Origin: Poriferisulfidus sp963668445
GTDB taxonomy: Bacteria; Pseudomonadota; Gammaproteobacteria; Poriferisulfidales; Poriferisulfidaceae
DNA length: 64,000 nucleotides
Assembly: GCA_963668445.1 (NCBI GenBank)
Contig: OY764335.1
Coordinates: forward strand, 1 to 64,000
Direction of reading: 5' to 3'
Positions 62,031-64,000 of the stretch are shown piece after piece. The notes under the pieces are model-generated. The model had not been told where the DNA came from. It was given only the letters and a program-made list of their open reading frames with translations, and searched no databases. A program made the position numbers and the translations under genes. How positions within the stretch are numbered: the stretch's first letter is position 1; every line of letters begins with the position of its first letter.

Positions 62031-64000
62031 TCAGGGCCGGAAGTGCGCTTTCTTTCGGTCGACCAGCATCAGCAGGGCAGGCAGCAGAAGGAAGTCGGCG
62101 GCCAGCGCAAATCCGATTGTGAGCACCACCAGCGCGGCGAATATCTGGTCGCTGACGAATCCCGAGAGGGTGAACACCAGAAATCCTGCGCACAGGATGG
62201 CCGTGGTGGACCATAGCGCCCGGCCGACCTGGCTGAACGCGAACCGCACGGCCTCGGGCGAGGAGGAGCCTCGTTCGCGGCGGGCCTTCAGGTATTTGGT
62301 CATGAAGTGGATGGTGTCGTCGACGATGATGCCGAAGGCGATGGCCGCCACCACCGAGGCGGACAGGTTCACTTCGCCGACGAGGTGGCCCCACAGGCCG
62401 TAGCTCATGGCTCCGGGGACGAAGTTGGGCACGAGGCTGATGAGGCCGAGGCGCACGCTCTTGAAGACCAAGACCAGAATGAGCGAAATGATGCTCATGG
62501 CGATGAGCGTGCCGTGCAGCATGCCCTTGATGTTGTTCATGGACAAGTGCGCGAAGACGATGGAGAGGCCGGTTTCCTCCGTGGCCATTTCGGGCGCGTT
62601 GGCATGGAGCCACGCCCGGGCACGGTCGCCGACGGCGCGCAGTTGCGCGGAGGTCACCTCGTGCAATGCGACGGTCATGCGGGTGGAGGATTTGGAGACG
62701 TCGATGCGGTCGTTGAGGTCGCTGCCGAATGGCAGCGAGAGTTCGTACAGGAGCAGGTATTGCGCCGCCAGTTTCGGGTCTTCCGGCAGGCGGTAGAATG
62801 CCGGGTCGTCGCCGTTCATGTTCTTGTTCAGGCGCTTCATGATATCCGGAAAGGCTTGCACGTAAGTGACTTCCGGCTGGGCCCGGTACCATTCGGCGAA
62901 GGCTTCGACGGCGCGCAAGTATTCGACATCGGTGACGCACCCTTCGCAGGGCGCGCGGAGCGAATATTCCAGCCGGTCGGGGCTGGTCAGATTTTTGGTG
63001 ACGAAGTCGGTATGCTGCCGGAATTCGTAGCTTTCGTCGAAATATTTTGCCCAGTTGTCGCCCAGTTCGTTGCGCGGGATGCCGGTGGCCAGCGCAATGG
63101 CCAAGGCCGCGACGGAAACGAGCAGGAGGGCGCGGTGCGTGACGACGAACTCCCCGAAGCGGGCGAAGAAAGAAGTGCGATCTGCCGGGGCGGGGCGGCC
63201 GCGCAAAGGCAGCACCGAGAGCAGCGCCGGGAGAAGGGTCATGGAATACAAGAATGTGCACAGCACGCCGAAGGCCACGAAATTCCCCAGCACTTTGAAA
63301 GGCGGCGATTCGGAGCTGTTGAGGCTCAGGAATCCGATCATGGTCGTGACCGTGGTCAAAAGCACCGGGTAGGCGTTTTTGCGGATGGCGGCCGCAATGG
63401 CCTCCTTTCGGTCCAAGCCGCGGCCGAGCCCCGACAGCGCCGCGGTCGTGATATGGATCGAGTACGCGACCGCGAAGGTCATGACGACAAGGGGCAGGAC
63501 CGCATTGGTGGTCGAGAGCGCGATGCGGAACCATCCGGCGGTCCCCATCGTGGTGCTGGTGCAGAAGACGATCAGGACCGCCATGGCCAGCGTGCCGAAC
63601 AGGGAGCGCAGGAGCAGGAAGGTCGTGCCCAGCAGCAGCAGCAGCATGATGGGGACGAGCTGTTCGAACGTGGCTTTGATCGCGGCGGCGAACGCGGGGC
63701 GCAGGACGATGTCGCCGGTCGCGTAGAAAGCGGTGTCCGGATGTTCGGCGCGGAACCGGTCCAGCAGGGCATCGAGATGCGCGTTGATTTCGCCCCATGC
63801 GATCTCGGGGTCTTCGGGCAGCGCGAAATTGATGGCCAGTCCGCCGACGTGGCCGCTATCGGAAACCAGGCGCCGGGCGATGTCGGGCTGGCGCATGGCG
63901 ATGTCCCGAATGCGCGCCAATTCCGCATCGGACAGGGAGGGGGCATCGCGCACCAGCCGGTCGACCGCGAGGTCGTCGCCATGCGCTTCGCTGTGCGAAT
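62031..64000 (-). CDS. RND/MMPL-type exporter (partial, 5' end outside the window)
   Basis: A large membrane protein of the MMPL/RND exporter superfamily, of which about 656 C-terminal-side residues are visible. The frame runs to the window edge, so the start is missing. Membrane bundles (LVPIMLLLLLGTTFLLL; ISLILVLVFKSVRLGLISLV; VVAAIAFGIIVDDTIHFM) surround a periplasmic domain with a CEGC pair. The DDTIHF helix holds the acidic residues typical for proton-driven transport. Related proteins move lipids or hopanoids; the substrate is not clear here. Confidence 0.88.
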   Translation of the reverse strand, partial: SHSEAHGDDLAVDRLVRDAPSLSDAELARIRDIAMRQPDIARRLVSDSGHVGGLAINFALPEDPEIAWGEINAHLDALLDRFRAEHPDTAFYATGDIVLRPAFAAAIKATFEQLVPIMLLLLLGTTFLLLRSLFGTLAMAVLIVFCTSTTMGTAGWFRIALSTTNAVLPLVVMTFAVAYSIHITTAALSGLGRGLDRKEAIAAAIRKNAYPVLLTTVTTMIGFLSLNSSESPPFKVLGNFVAFGVLCTFLYSMTLLPALLSVLPLRGRPAPADRTSFFARFGEFVVTHRALLLVSVAALAIALATGIPRNELGDNWAKYFDESYEFRQHTDFVTKNLTSPDRLEYSLRAPCEGCVTDVEYLRAVEAFAEWYRAQPEVTYVQAFPDIMKRLNKNMNGDDPAFYRLPEDPKLAAQYLLLYELSLPFGSDLNDRIDVSKSSTRMTVALHEVTSAQLRAVGDRARAWLHANAPEMATEETGLSIVFAHLSMNNIKGMLHGTLIAMSIISLILVLVFKSVRLGLISLVPNFVPGAMSYGLWGHLVGEVNLSASVVAAIAFGIIVDDTIHFMTKYLKARRERGSSSPEAVRFAFSQVGRALWSTTAILCAGFLVFTLSGFVSDQIFAALVVLTIGFALAADFLLLPALLMLVDRKKAHFRP

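Overview
The window looks like a stretch of a GC-rich gammaproteobacterial chromosome near its replication origin. The evidence is the dnaA-dnaN-recF-gyrB block, two parS-like sites inside recF, a nuo operon with separate nuoC and nuoD, DsbD/HemW/PrlC/BepA-type housekeeping genes and an OprP-type porin. The species cannot be named from sequence alone.

Layout. (1) 1-8860, minus strand: nuoA-nuoJ of respiratory complex I (nuoJ cut by the window edge), headed by a 59-residue membrane protein. (2) About 9.2-27.6 kb: an accessory defence island, visibly more AT-rich than its surroundings. It holds a DNA methyltransferase-HNH fusion with a 16-base homopolymer at its 5' end, a DUF6978/DUF1828 pair, a haem-binding Tll0287-like protein, a frameshifted KAP NTPase, a type III restriction-modification locus and a DarT-DarG toxin-antitoxin pair. 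Six genes separate mod from res in the type III locus: an AAA ATPase plus PIN nuclease, and a complete ubiquitin-like conjugation set (multi-ubiquitin protein, E2, JAB-E1 fusion, DUF6527). (3) 27.7-30.2 kb: two outer-membrane barrel genes. (4) 30.3-36.1 kb: a signalling locus that combines a TorT/TorS-like binding protein and sensor kinase with a partner-switching module (REC-PP2C phosphatase, RsbW-like kinase, two STAS proteins). (5) 36.4-40.8 kb: isoprenoid genes ispA, a squalene/phytoene synthase and ispH, plus an MpaB-type oxygenase gene with a 22-base G tract in its leader. (6) tRNA-Val(GAC), an M23 peptidase and an L,D-transpeptidase. (7) 42.6-48.8 kb: dnaA, dnaN, recF, gyrB. (8) 48.8-61.1 kb: housekeeping genes, mostly in overlapping operons: prlC-xthA; rph-rdgB-hemW; rpmE, a BepA-like protease, cutA-dsbD; aroQ-accB-accC. 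(9) 61.1-64 kb: a small unknown ORF, an orphan HigA-type antitoxin and a truncated MMPL/RND exporter.

The most unusual part is the composite defence locus at 14.9-25.2 kb. All its genes run in one direction with overlaps or very short gaps, so they are probably co-expressed. Two long homopolymer G/C tracts, one in the methyltransferase-HNH reading frame and one in the oxygenase leader, suggest on/off switching by slippage, although an assembly artefact cannot be excluded. No integrase, CRISPR array or complete insertion sequence was found.
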